From NCBI GenBank assembly GCA_021202985.1, contig JAJQCA010000046.1, positions 81,217 to 145,216 of the forward strand: DNA of 64,000 bases, read 5' to 3'. The DNA comes from Alistipes sp. Lineage in GTDB: Bacteria > Bacteroidota > Bacteroidia > Bacteroidales > Rikenellaceae. The notes beneath the pieces were generated by a model. The model did not search any database. It was given only the letters and a program-made list of their open reading frames with translations, and was not told the DNA's origin. Positions within the stretch are counted from its first letter, which is position 1; every line of letters starts with the position of its first letter. Both the position numbers and the translations under genes were made by a program. Of this stretch, positions 1-10,125 are shown in pieces.

Positions 1-1140
1 CTGGTGCAGTGGTACGATACCACCGGGGTGTTCGGGGGGTCGTTGTGGGTGATGGTGATGAACGTCCTGTTTTACGAGGCTTACCGGAACCGCTCGAGGG
101 CGGTGGCGGCAACAGCGGCGGCGGTTATCGCAGTACCGGTAATAATCTCGCTTACCGTCTATTGGACTTATAAGGAGTCAGGCAGGGCCGTTACCGTAAC
201 GGCCGTACAACCCAATATAGAACCCTACCGAGAACGCTACATCCTAAGCCAGCAGGAGCAGAACGGCATCATGCTGTCACTGGCGTCCCAGGCGCCGCAG
301 GAGGCCCGGTTCGTGATATTCCCCGAAACATCCGTCCACGAGACCATCCCCGAGAACGACCTCGAGTCGGACCGGACCGTAAAAGCTTTCCGCAATTTCA
401 TAGACGAGAGATATCCCTCGACGGTGTTCGTGGTGGGCGCCTCGACCCGCTACTTCTACATGCCGGGCGACAAGGTTTCGGAGACGGCGCGCTACACCCC
501 CGGCCGCGATATCTACTACGATAATTTCAACACCGCGCTCGCGCTGTCTGCCGGAAGGCCGGCCGGGATATACCACAAGGCAAAACTGGTGGTCGGGGCC
601 GAAGCGACGCCCTATCACAAATACCTCAAAAACGTAACGTTGTTCAATATCGACCTGGGCGGTGTGAGCGGCCAGCTCGGATACGGACCCGAAAGGGACG
701 TGTTCACCGCCACGGACGGAACCCGGGCCGGGCCTGCCATTTGCTGGGAGGGCGTTTTCGGCCACTATTACGGCGGCTTCGTCCGCAAGGGCGCGGATAT
801 AATGCTTATAATCAGCAACGACGCCTGGTGGGGCGACACGCAGGGCCACCGGCAGTTGTTCCGCCTCGCGCGGCTTCGGGCGGTCGAGACCCGACGGGCC
901 ATAGCCCGCAGCGCGAACACGGGTATCTCGGGTTTTATCGACCAGCGCGGCCGGGTAATCCAAAAAGTGGGATGGGATGTGCGCACCGCCCTTACGGCCG
1001 ATATCGTTACCAACGACCGGATAACGTTCTATACCCGTTACGGCGACTATGTGGCAAGGATATCGGTACTCGTTTTCGGCCTGTGCGCGCTCTACTACAT
1101 CGCTTACCGCATCCGCAAAAATAACCTTCTTACGCAGTAA
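1..1140 (+). CDS. lnt: Apolipoprotein N-acyltransferase, C-terminal part (5' truncated by window edge)
   Basis: CN-hydrolase-type sequence (VVGASTRYF, FPETSVHE, AICWEGVFG, ISNDAWWGDTQGHRQLFRLARLRAVETRRAIARSANTGISGFID) typical of Lnt. Confidence 0.9.
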   Translation: MVQWYDTTGVFGGSLWVMVMNVLFYEAYRNRSRAVAATAAAVIAVPVIISLTVYWTYKESGRAVTVTAVQPNIEPYRERYILSQQEQNGIMLSLASQAPQEARFVIFPETSVHETIPENDLESDRTVKAFRNFIDERYPSTVFVVGASTRYFYMPGDKVSETARYTPGRDIYYDNFNTALALSAGRPAGIYHKAKLVVGAEATPYHKYLKNVTLFNIDLGGVSGQLGYGPERDVFTATDGTRAGPAICWEGVFGHYYGGFVRKGADIMLIISNDAWWGDTQGHRQLFRLARLRAVETRRAIARSANTGISGFIDQRGRVIQKVGWDVRTALTADIVTNDRITFYTRYGDYVARISVLVFGLCALYYIAYRIRKNNLLTQ

Positions 1141-1170
1141 CAGCGGTACCCGTTTTGCATCACACTTTCC

Positions 1171-2589
1171 ATGCAACCAACTCGGATGGACTACAAGGAG
1201 ACACTCGACACGCTTTACAATATGCTGCCCGATTTCCAGCAAATCGGAGCGGACGCCTATAAACCGGGGCTGGAACGTGTAGCGGCGTTTGCTTCGGCAC
1301 TCGGGAACCCCCAGGAAAAATACGGGATTATCCATGTCGCGGGGACCAACGGTAAAGGCTCGGTATCGCACATGCTGGCATCGGTGCTGACGGCGGCAGG
1401 TTACCGTACGGGATTGTATACCTCGCCGCACCTGCGGGATTTCCGGGAGCGTATCCGCGTGGACGGTGAAATGATCCCTGAGAGCGCGGTAACCGGTTTC
1501 ACCGGAAGGTGGATGGAGGAGATGAAACGCACCGGGCTGTCGTTTTTCGAAGCCACGGCGGCGATGGCATTCGACTATTTCGCGGTGGAAAGGGTGGATT
1601 TTGCCGTGATCGAAACAGGGCTGGGAGGACGTCTTGACGCCACCAACATAGTCAAGCCTTTGATATCCGTTATAACCAATATAGGGCTGGACCACACCGC
1701 CCTGCTGGGCACCACCCTCGCCGAAATCGCGCGCGAAAAAGCCGGGATAATCAAACCCGGCGTCCCGGTCGTTATAGGCGAAAGGCATGGGGAGACGGAA
1801 GGAGTGTTCCGGGATTCGGCCCTTCGTAACGACAGCCCCCTGATTTTCGCGGAGGACACTTTCATGTATGTGGGCCGGGAATCTGGAAAGACGGAAACGG
1901 GTAATTCCGCCGGTAACATCCTGATTATACATACGGCGGAACCGGCTCCGGGCAGGACGGGACGGACCCTCGCGGGACTTTCGGCCAGACCGGAATGGAA
2001 GTGCGAAACGGTGACCTACCGGATTCGTGACCTGCGGGACGGGACGGAGGCAGAGTATCCCTGCGACCTGGCGGGAATATACCAACGGCGCAATATCGTT
2101 ACGGCGCTCTCAGCCGTCGACACACTACGCACCCGGTGCGGGGTCGAATTGACGGAGGCCGCCGTATCCCGAGGTCTGGCCACGGCGGCCCTGTCTACCG
2201 GGCTGGAGGGACGGTGGCAGGTACTTGGCCAGTCGCCGCTGGTGGTGTGCGACACGGGCCACAACGCCCACGGGATATCGCAGGTAGTGGACCAGATAAA
2301 AGGCGAGACATACGAGCGTTTATATATGGTACTCGGGTTTGTCCGCGACAAGGATATCGAATCCATCCTGCCGCTTCTGCCGAAGGATGCCTACTATATT
2401 TTCACCAGCCCGTCCATCCGCCGGGCACTTCCCGCAGGGGAGCTTGCGGGGCTGGCGGCCCCGCACGGGCTGGGCGGGCAGGTATGCCCCGCCGTACCGC
2501 AGGCGGTCGAACGGGCGCTGGCGCTCGCCGGGTCCGGCGATATGATCTTTATAGGCGGAAGCACTTTTGTCGTGGCGGATATATTGTAA
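1171..2589 (+). CDS. folC: Bifunctional folylpolyglutamate synthase/dihydrofolate synthase
   Basis: HVAGTNGKGSVSHMLASVLTAAGYRTGLYTSPHL Mur-ligase/FolC signature; ETGLGGRLDATN. Confidence 0.93.
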   Translation: MQPTRMDYKETLDTLYNMLPDFQQIGADAYKPGLERVAAFASALGNPQEKYGIIHVAGTNGKGSVSHMLASVLTAAGYRTGLYTSPHLRDFRERIRVDGEMIPESAVTGFTGRWMEEMKRTGLSFFEATAAMAFDYFAVERVDFAVIETGLGGRLDATNIVKPLISVITNIGLDHTALLGTTLAEIAREKAGIIKPGVPVVIGERHGETEGVFRDSALRNDSPLIFAEDTFMYVGRESGKTETGNSAGNILIIHTAEPAPGRTGRTLAGLSARPEWKCETVTYRIRDLRDGTEAEYPCDLAGIYQRRNIVTALSAVDTLRTRCGVELTEAAVSRGLATAALSTGLEGRWQVLGQSPLVVCDTGHNAHGISQVVDQIKGETYERLYMVLGFVRDKDIESILPLLPKDAYYIFTSPSIRRALPAGELAGLAAPHGLGGQVCPAVPQAVERALALAGSGDMIFIGGSTFVVADIL

Positions 2590-2778
2590 CCGGTTCGACG
2601 ATGAACGCTAAGCCATAGCAAACATCTTTTAATTTCCGGACTGTTTATAACAGTCAGACCCTTAACGGCGTTCAGGATATGGTTTCAGTATCGGCATTCC
2701 GTGAGAGGCGAATATATAGGATTCCTTCCCCGCATCAGGTATCGGGCACCACAGGTGGTCACGGAACGATTATATTTG

Positions 2779-2786
2779 TATCTTTG
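2779..2786 (+). promoter_or_regulatory. Bacteroidetes -7 element (TATCTTTG) upstream of ruvB
   Basis: Matches TAnnTTTG; overlapping TATATTTG at 2771-2778; ATG at 2795. Confidence 0.5.
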
Positions 2787-2794
2787 CAACCGGA

Positions 2795-3814
2795 ATGGAG
2801 CAGAACGGCACCAACATACGCAACCTCGGCAGCGACCTCGAATTCGAAAACCGGATTAGGCCGCAGGAGCTCGATAATTTCAGTGGTCAGGATAAAATCG
2901 TTGATAACCTGCGGGTGTTTATCAGTGCCGCGCTGATGCGTGGAGAGTCGCTCGACCACGTACTGCTCCACGGCCCGCCGGGCCTGGGAAAAACCACGCT
3001 CGCCAATATCATCAGCAATGAAATGGGTACTGCGCTCAAAGTATCCTCCGGCCCCGTGCTCGACAAGCCGGGCGATCTGGCCGGACTGCTGACCAACCTC
3101 GACGCGGGCGACGTACTTTTCATCGACGAGATACACCGCCTCAGCCCGATAGTGGAAGAGTACCTCTATTCAGCCATGGAGGACTACAAAATCGATATCG
3201 TACTGGATAAAGGCCCCTCGGCCCGGTCGATTCAAATAGAGTTGAACCCGTTTACCCTGATAGGCGCCACCACCCGGAGCGGCCTTCTTACCAGCCCCCT
3301 GAGGGCACGGTTCGGCATCACCTGCCACCTCGAATACTACGACTCGGGGGTGCTGGCGCGGATTATAGAACGGTCCGCCGGTATTCTGGGCATCGGCATC
3401 GACAAGGACGCGACCCTCGAAATATCCCTGCGCAGCCGGGGTACGCCACGCATAGCCAACGCCCTGCTGAGGCGGGTGCGCGACTTCGCGATGGTTAAGG
3501 GAGAGGGGCGTATCGACCTGCCGATTACCAAAGTGGCGCTTACCGCGCTGAACATCGACGCACGGGGTCTGGACCAGATGGACAACCGGATACTGCGGAC
3601 AATTATCGAAAAATTCTCCGGCGGTCCGGTAGGCCTCAATACCATCGCCACGGCCGTGGGTGAGGACAGCGGCACGATAGAAGAAGTCTACGAGCCTTTC
3701 CTTATAAAAGAAGGGTTCCTGAAGCGGACGCCCCGCGGGCGCGAAGCCACCCAACTGGCCTACTCCCACCTCGGATATACTCCCCCCGTAAGGGAAGGCC
3801 AACTGTTCGAATAA
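2795..3814 (+). CDS. ruvB: Holliday junction branch migration DNA helicase RuvB
   Basis: [65 protein letters not shown]. Confidence 0.97.
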   Translation: MEQNGTNIRNLGSDLEFENRIRPQELDNFSGQDKIVDNLRVFISAALMRGESLDHVLLHGPPGLGKTTLANIISNEMGTALKVSSGPVLDKPGDLAGLLTNLDAGDVLFIDEIHRLSPIVEEYLYSAMEDYKIDIVLDKGPSARSIQIELNPFTLIGATTRSGLLTSPLRARFGITCHLEYYDSGVLARIIERSAGILGIGIDKDATLEISLRSRGTPRIANALLRRVRDFAMVKGEGRIDLPITKVALTALNIDARGLDQMDNRILRTIIEKFSGGPVGLNTIATAVGEDSGTIEEVYEPFLIKEGFLKRTPRGREATQLAYSHLGYTPPVREGQLFE

Positions 3815-4034
3815 CCGTGCATCGTTTCACCGGGGTGAGCGTGAAGCCCCGCTCCACCCCTGTCCTTAAACCGCTACCGAACGTAACCTTTACCGTCGTA
3901 CGGACCCGGACTCCGGCAAACGTATCCACCGCGACATCATATAACCGGACGGGTTTTCCGTCCCGGCAGGTTATATGCAGAGTCAGGGGTGTAACTCCGC
4001 TGCGGGGAACCGGCAAAATAATTACCTTAATTTA

Positions 4035-4042
4035 TAACTTTG
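4035..4042 (+). promoter_or_regulatory. Bacteroidetes -7 element (TAACTTTG) upstream of mgsA
   Basis: TAnnTTTG 20 nt before ATG at 4062. Confidence 0.5.
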
Positions 4043-4061
4043 CGTAAAACCACCGGAAATT

Positions 4062-4547
4062 ATGAAGCACATAAAACTGAAAGAGAACAAACTGACCGTG
4101 GCCCTCGTCGCGCACGACAATATGAAGCACGAACTGGCCGAATGGGTAGGCTGGAACTGGGAGACCCTGTTCCGCTGCAGTCTTATCTGCACGGGCACCA
4201 CGGGCCGGATGGTGGAGAAGACCCTCACCGAACGGCGCATCGAATTCGATGAGCAAAGCGCAGACATTACCCTGCTCAAATCCGGCCCGCTCGGGGGCGA
4301 CCAGCAGTTGGGCGCGCGCATAGCCGAGGGTAGGATTAACGCCCTTATATTTTTCTGGGACCCTATGCAGGCGCAGCCGCACGACGTGGACGTGAAGGCG
4401 CTCCTGCGTATCGCAACGCTCTATAACGTACCTACCGCAATCAACCGCTCCTCGGCCGATTTCCTGATTTCGTCGCCGCTGTTCAGCGCGGATTATAAAC
4501 CCGAGGTCAAAGATTATAGGGATTACGTGGAAAGGGCGTTGAAGTAG
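4062..4547 (+). CDS. mgsA: Methylglyoxal synthase
   Basis: VALVAHDNMKHELAEWV, TGTTGRMVEKTL, SGPLGGDQQLGARIAEG, IFFWDPMQAQPHDVDVKALLRIATLYNVPTAIN. Confidence 0.96.
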   Translation: MKHIKLKENKLTVALVAHDNMKHELAEWVGWNWETLFRCSLICTGTTGRMVEKTLTERRIEFDEQSADITLLKSGPLGGDQQLGARIAEGRINALIFFWDPMQAQPHDVDVKALLRIATLYNVPTAINRSSADFLISSPLFSADYKPEVKDYRDYVERALK

Positions 4548-4681
4548 AGTGTTTTAGTGCACCGGCATGGCCCTGAACGGTTCCCGCCGTCGATGCCGGG
4601 TTACCCATACCCGTCGCGGAACTGCCCTCCCGGCAAGGCCGCGGCGAAATAATCCGCCGAGGAAACACTTGCCCGGGCGAA

Positions 4682-5659
4682 TCATAGCCCGAACATCCTG
4701 TCGCTCTCCGACGGCACGTCCAGCCCGTTACGGTATTCCACGGGGGTCTGCGCCGTACGGGTTTTGAACCATTTATAGAAAAAGTTACCGTTGCTGAACC
4801 CCAGTTCGAAGGCAATGTTCTTTACCGGCATATCGGTAAACCTCAGCCGTGTCTTGGCCTCCATCAGCAGGAATTTGTCTATAATCTCCGTGGCCCTTTT
4901 GCCGCTGTTCTTCTTCACGATATTACAGAAGTGCTGCACGGTAATTCCTATCTTTTCCGCGTAAAAAGTGATACGGTGCTCGCGATTGTAGAACTGGTGG
5001 AGCAAGAGGATGAACTGGGTGTAAATTTCCTTGTCACGCCCTTTTCCGTTGTCGCCGGCCGGCTGGTGGACCGGGTAGAGAAACGCCACCTGCTGCATAA
5101 TTAGCGTAAGGACAGCCTTGTGGGTCTCGGTATTGCGGACCACCCCGTTACACTGCTGGCACCTTATCAGCATGTCGAAGAAATCCGAGAAGAGCAAAAA
5201 CTGCTCGTCGCTAAGCCGCAGCACCGGGTTGCGGGAAATGGCCGGGATAAACTCCAGCGCGGTTCCCGTCATGTTGACCTTGTCGAGGAACCCGGACGAG
5301 AAGGCGGCGAAACTGAACCTGAAATCGGGTGAAAGGTGGTGTATCTGGATAAAACTGTCCGGCACGAGGAACACGAAATCGCCCTTGGAGAGCGTATACT
5401 CCGAAAAGTTTACCGTGGCCCGGAAAGTTCCTCCGGTACACATAAAGAAAATTGCCGACCGGATTTTGCACGGGAAGCGTGTGTAGTATCGCAGCAGACT
5501 GTATTCCAAGTCTTTACCCGGCATAAAATCAGCCGGAATATCAAGTGCGGGCAGCATTGTCTTCATAGCGTTTAAAGTTTGGCCGGCGTTTCCTGTAAGT
5601 GCCGAAAGGCTTAATATATTATCTGTTACACCGTTCCGGCCGGAGCTTCCGTCTTTCAA
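4682..5659 (-). CDS. AraC-family transcriptional regulator (start ambiguous; Met at 5566 also possible)
   Basis: C-terminal AraC HTH: ITVQHFCNIVKKNSGKRATEIIDKFLLMEAKTRLRFTDMPVKNIAFELGFSNGNFFYKWFKTRTAQTPVEYRN. Confidence 0.92.
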   Translation of the reverse strand: MKDGSSGRNGVTDNILSLSALTGNAGQTLNAMKTMLPALDIPADFMPGKDLEYSLLRYYTRFPCKIRSAIFFMCTGGTFRATVNFSEYTLSKGDFVFLVPDSFIQIHHLSPDFRFSFAAFSSGFLDKVNMTGTALEFIPAISRNPVLRLSDEQFLLFSDFFDMLIRCQQCNGVVRNTETHKAVLTLIMQQVAFLYPVHQPAGDNGKGRDKEIYTQFILLLHQFYNREHRITFYAEKIGITVQHFCNIVKKNSGKRATEIIDKFLLMEAKTRLRFTDMPVKNIAFELGFSNGNFFYKWFKTRTAQTPVEYRNGLDVPSESDRMFGL

Positions 5660-5698
5660 TTATGAACAATAAAAGTTCTATAATCCTACCGGTGGTAT

Positions 5699-5735
5699 AA
5701 ATACTAACGGAGTTAATGTGCGCAAGTTAGTATTT
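5699..5735. repeat. Inverted repeat AAATACTAAC-N17-GTTAGTATTT, candidate operator
   Basis: Perfect 10-bp arms (5699-5708 / 5726-5735) in the AraC/lipoprotein intergenic region. Confidence 0.6.
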
Positions 5736-5851
5736 TTAGACGAAACGCGGTATATTTTCAGTTTGGAGAGTCGAATCGTAAACGGGGAACTTGAATTTTC
5801 GGATATAAAGTCGGACTTTTGCACTGTCGAAAACTAACAGACTTATATCTT

Positions 5852-7177
5852 ATGAAGAAAACTTTGACACGGCAGCTGGTTTGCCTCCTTATGGCGGTAC
5901 CTTTCCTTACGGGCTGCGACGACAAAGCGCCTTACTACGGTGACGGCATCGAATCTGAATTTAATAGAATCTATTCCGGAAAATCTGCCAGGGACCATGT
6001 ATCCGGCTCCCTACTTCTTACTTACAGCGACAACGAACTCGCGGGCAAGGACGTCTGGTTCGAACTGATGTCGGAAACCTCGGCACGAATCAAATTCTAC
6101 GCTATATTCCCGGGCGAGGCCGAAACTTCGGTGGACGGCTTCACGGTTACCAAAACCGCCACCGGCTACTCCATAAGCGGCAGCGGTACCACCGCCGGGG
6201 GGACTACCTTCTCAGCTTCGGGCACCGTGGGCGTAACGGACGGCGGGTATGCAATGACTCTCGACCTGAAAGACGTGGCCATTCCTGCTAATACACTTTC
6301 CCGTAAAGGGACTTTCACCATGATGGAGACCACAAACGAGATGGTGCTTCTCAATAATTACGGCCTTATGGGCATGTACTACGACCTGCTTTTGAATTTC
6401 AAATGGAAGGTCGACATGGAGTACGAGACCGTCAACGGGGTTGAAATAGTACGGGAAGATCTCTTTGCTCCGACCGGCCTTGAATCCATGTTGGCGCCTA
6501 TCCTAAGCAATCTGCTTTACCTTCTTCTTACGGATGTAACGTTCCATAACGACGGTAATGTAACCGCGACATACAGTCCCATGCCGGACGATCTGAATTT
6601 TATGGGACTAATTACCGGATTCCAGGATTCGGAAAGGGGACCTAAAACTCAGTCTCCCAAGAACCTCATAACATATTATGTAGACGGGGGAAACGCCTAT
6701 ATCCGTCCCGAACTGGTCTCCATCTTAGACCTGGTCATGTCTAACCGGTCGGCAGGCACGCGCAGCGATGAGGAAGGCGGCGAGAGCGGTTCCGGCTTCG
6801 ACCTGTCGATGATTTTCGACCTGCTGGAGGTATACCCGTCAATAACACGCTGGTTCAACGAGGGCATCCGCTTCAATCTAATCGAACGCGACCCCGCCTT
6901 GCCGGTTCTTGACTACCTTGAGAACCAGACCGGGCAGATAGAAATTAACGGACAAACGTATGAAACAGGGGTACATTACTTCTTTGCGGGGAATTACGCT
7001 TTGTATCTCGACGCGGAAGAATTGAAGCCTCTTCTGGAACTTCTGCCGCTGATTTTGGACCTGTTGGATATGGACCTGTCGTTCGAACTGATGCCGGGGA
7101 TGGCTTTGGATTTCGGTGCAATAATCGACAGGATGGTATACACATCTGACATCAACGTGGGGCTTTACCTCGACTAA
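5852..7177 (+). CDS. Lipoprotein, DUF4925-like (by recollection), upstream partner of the TonB-dependent receptor
   Basis: Lipobox LTGC; repeated amphipathic Leu-rich segments; 17 bp from the TonB receptor ORF. ORF opens at 5819; ATG at 5852 is the better start. Confidence 0.7.
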   Translation: MKKTLTRQLVCLLMAVPFLTGCDDKAPYYGDGIESEFNRIYSGKSARDHVSGSLLLTYSDNELAGKDVWFELMSETSARIKFYAIFPGEAETSVDGFTVTKTATGYSISGSGTTAGGTTFSASGTVGVTDGGYAMTLDLKDVAIPANTLSRKGTFTMMETTNEMVLLNNYGLMGMYYDLLLNFKWKVDMEYETVNGVEIVREDLFAPTGLESMLAPILSNLLYLLLTDVTFHNDGNVTATYSPMPDDLNFMGLITGFQDSERGPKTQSPKNLITYYVDGGNAYIRPELVSILDLVMSNRSAGTRSDEEGGESGSGFDLSMIFDLLEVYPSITRWFNEGIRFNLIERDPALPVLDYLENQTGQIEINGQTYETGVHYFFAGNYALYLDAEELKPLLELLPLILDLLDMDLSFELMPGMALDFGAIIDRMVYTSDINVGLYLD

Positions 7178-7194
7178 ACCGAACTTAACAGACT

Positions 7195-10008
7195 ATGAAA
7201 AAAATATTACTCATTATAGCCCTGACGGTGGTACCGGCGGTATCGCTGTGGGCGCAGAGCGTTCAGGGGTACGTCTATGACGAAACTTCCCGGGAACCGC
7301 TCATCGGAGCCACTGTAATATACCTCAACAGGGGTGAGACCACCGGTGTATCTACCGACCAGAACGGTTTCTATAAGATAGACGTGCCGGACGGCGGGGC
7401 AAACCTCGTGTTCTCGTATATCGGTTACGAAGACCAGACGGTGCCGGTAGTTGTGGGCGCGCGTGAAACCGTCACCCGCGACATCTATATGAAGGCGGAA
7501 GTGCAACTGCTGCAAAGCGTGGTGGTCAGCGCCGGCCGTTTCGAACAGAAACTGAGCGAACTTACCGTGTCGATGGACGTGCTTCGCAAGGAAGATGTCT
7601 CGAGGCAGATACCGACCAGCCTCGCGGACGTGCTGGCCAAGCTGCCGAGCGTCGACGTGAACGACAACCAGCCCTCCATCCGCGGCGGAGCGGGATGGAC
7701 CTACGGTATCGGTTCCCGCGCGCTTGTGCTGGTGGACGGTATGTCCGTACTCGGTGCGGCCAACGGCGCCATAAGCTGGAATATAATACCGATGGAGAAC
7801 GTGGAGCAGGTGGAGGTTATCAAAGGCGCCTCGTCGGTGCTGTACGGTTCCTCGGCGCTCAACGGGCTTATCAACGTGCGCACGGGCCGTCCCGGACTGG
7901 TACCGAAAACCAATATAAAATACTACGCCGGTATTTACGGCAACCCGTCGAACGAAGAATATATCTGGTGGGACAAGGCTTTATGGAAAGAGGGCAAGCA
8001 TGAAGTGAAGCCGTTCCTTCGCAGCTCGGTATTCTCCGGGGTACGCAACCCGATGTACGAGGGTATCGACGTGTCGCACGCTCGCCGTATCGGTAACTTC
8101 GACGTTACGCTCGGACTCAACTTCCTAAATGACGAAGGGTACCGCGACCAAGGTTACCGCAAACGTTTCCACCTGGGCGGTACGGTTACTTACCACCAGC
8201 CGAGTGTGGACATAGTTAACTACGGGGTCAACTATAACTTTATGACCGACAAATACGGGGACTTCCTCGTATGGCGCTCGGGCGCTCAGCCCCTCCAGGC
8301 TTCGGCCGTAACCACCATGGGCCGCGAGGGTAACACCTTCAACATCGACCCGTTCTACAACTACATCAACACCCGCAATAATACGGCTCACCGTTTCAAA
8401 GGCCGCTTCCAGTACGAGGGCGACAATATCGTATCCGGTTCACAGAAGTCCCTCACGGAGATACTCGCAAATATGGGTACCGATTACCAGGGAGTACTCG
8501 ACCTGGTGGATAACTTCACGGGCGGTGGCGACCTTCTGGGATGGCTGATGCCCGCTCTTCCGGGGCTTGCAGAGGGTAACCTCAACAGCATCCTCGGTTG
8601 GGGTCTGGACGAACTCAACAAGGTATTCCCCAACGCGTCGACAGCCGACTATATCGACCTTATCGGATTCCTTATGAGCAACGGCCTGCCGCTGGGAGAC
8701 TCTTCGGAGCTTGTACCCTGGCTGGTGAACGCCCTGGACCCCAAAGAGGAAAAGGCCGTGGTGAGCAAAAACTACACCTACTACGCCGACTACCAGTTCA
8801 ATAAGAAAATCGGCAACGCCCAGATTACCGCCGGTACCACCTACCACCACGTGACGAACAACTCCGCGGTTACGGGTAACCACCAGAGCGACAACATTTC
8901 CCTGTTCTTCCAATACGACCACCGTTTCTGGGACCGCCTGAGCCTTTCGTTGGGTATGCGTGCCGAGTACTACCGCGTGGACGACCATAAGAAAGAAGCC
9001 AAGACCAAAATGTTCGGCACGGAGCTGCCGTTCAAACCCGTCTTCCGCGGAGGTTTGAACTACCAGCTTGCCGAATACACCTTCCTCAGAGGGTCCGTGG
9101 GGCAGGGCTACCGTTATCCGTCCCTTACGGAGAAATATGCCCGTAAAGATATCGGGGGCGCGGGTGTGTTCCCGAACAAGGAGCTGAAGGCGGAAACTTC
9201 GCTCAATGCCGAGATAGGACTGGTGCAGGGTTATAAAATCGGGCCTTTCCAGGGCTTCGTGGATATAGCCGGGTTCTATACCTACTACAAGAACATGATT
9301 GAATTCCGGTTAGGTTTCTTCGAGGACTTCGGGGACTACAACATGCTTAACAGTTTAGACCAGTTGATTGGCGCGCTTATGGGCGGTAACCCCCTCGGAC
9401 TGGGAGCCAACTTCTACAATGTTGACCGGGCGCGTATCTACGGTATCGACCTTTCCACCAACGGTACGTATAACATCGCACCGGGTATGAAGTTCCTCTA
9501 CAACCTCGGCTATGTATATATCGAACCTACCGACCCGGACTATAAGAAGAAGAACGCTATCGAAGATACCTACACCGACCCTCTCCAGATGAAGGAGAAA
9601 TCAAATCCGTCCAAGTACCTCAAATACCGCCAAAAACACACTTTCAAAGGCAGTATCGACTACGAATGGAACCGTATCACTCTCGGCACCAACTTCTCAT
9701 GGAAGAGCCGTACCCTTGCTACGGACTACATTTTCCTCGACGAGAGGACCCACGAGTATTATGAGGTTATGGATTTCGTACGTGACATTCTGTTCGGCGT
9801 GGGCAGCGACGGTGAGACCTTCGCCGAATACTGGAAACGGACCAATACCGATTACTGGCTGTGGGACCTTCGCTTCGGTGTAAAGGCATCCGATAAGCTC
9901 CGGTTCCAGGTGTCGGTGAACAACGTCCTGAATAAGGAGTACTCGATCCGGCCGATGGCCCTCGGACCTCCCCGGACCTATGTGTTCACCATCGGCTACA
10001 CGTTCTGA
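7195..10008 (+). CDS. TonB-dependent outer-membrane receptor with N-terminal CarboxypepD-regulatory-like domain
   Basis: Signal peptide; VQGYVYDETSREPLIGATVIY; plug domain RALVLVDGMSV, VEVIKGASSVLYGSSALNGLINVRTG; terminal beta-strand YVFTIGYTF. Confidence 0.95.
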   Translation: MKKILLIIALTVVPAVSLWAQSVQGYVYDETSREPLIGATVIYLNRGETTGVSTDQNGFYKIDVPDGGANLVFSYIGYEDQTVPVVVGARETVTRDIYMKAEVQLLQSVVVSAGRFEQKLSELTVSMDVLRKEDVSRQIPTSLADVLAKLPSVDVNDNQPSIRGGAGWTYGIGSRALVLVDGMSVLGAANGAISWNIIPMENVEQVEVIKGASSVLYGSSALNGLINVRTGRPGLVPKTNIKYYAGIYGNPSNEEYIWWDKALWKEGKHEVKPFLRSSVFSGVRNPMYEGIDVSHARRIGNFDVTLGLNFLNDEGYRDQGYRKRFHLGGTVTYHQPSVDIVNYGVNYNFMTDKYGDFLVWRSGAQPLQASAVTTMGREGNTFNIDPFYNYINTRNNTAHRFKGRFQYEGDNIVSGSQKSLTEILANMGTDYQGVLDLVDNFTGGGDLLGWLMPALPGLAEGNLNSILGWGLDELNKVFPNASTADYIDLIGFLMSNGLPLGDSSELVPWLVNALDPKEEKAVVSKNYTYYADYQFNKKIGNAQITAGTTYHHVTNNSAVTGNHQSDNISLFFQYDHRFWDRLSLSLGMRAEYYRVDDHKKEAKTKMFGTELPFKPVFRGGLNYQLAEYTFLRGSVGQGYRYPSLTEKYARKDIGGAGVFPNKELKAETSLNAEIGLVQGYKIGPFQGFVDIAGFYTYYKNMIEFRLGFFEDFGDYNMLNSLDQLIGALMGGNPLGLGANFYNVDRARIYGIDLSTNGTYNIAPGMKFLYNLGYVYIEPTDPDYKKKNAIEDTYTDPLQMKEKSNPSKYLKYRQKHTFKGSIDYEWNRITLGTNFSWKSRTLATDYIFLDERTHEYYEVMDFVRDILFGVGSDGETFAEYWKRTNTDYWLWDLRFGVKASDKLRFQVSVNNVLNKEYSIRPMALGPPRTYVFTIGYTF

Positions 10009-10029
10009 CGGTAGAAGGTAATAGATACA

Positions 10030-10051
10030 AAAGCCCGCTCCGGCGGGCTTT
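10030..10051. terminator. Intrinsic terminator after TonB receptor
   Basis: AAAGCCCGC-TCCG-GCGGGCTTT perfect stem then TGTTATTT. Confidence 0.75.
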
Positions 10052-10125
10052 GTTATTTAGGTTAATATCATCCCGGGGAGCTGTGATATACCGCTGGTAA
10101 TAATTGGAGATAAATATAAAATACA

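Noticed and set aside
277-2085. 602-aa minus-strand ORF across lnt and folC
   Set aside because: Spans two clear genes on the other strand; low-complexity Arg/His-rich antisense artefact.
3702-4016. 104-aa minus-strand ORF after ruvB with beta-strand-like sequence (LHITCRDGKPVRLYDVAVDTF)
   Set aside because: Overlaps the ruvB 3' end, no recognisable family and no promoter seen; could be a decayed fragment but unsupported.
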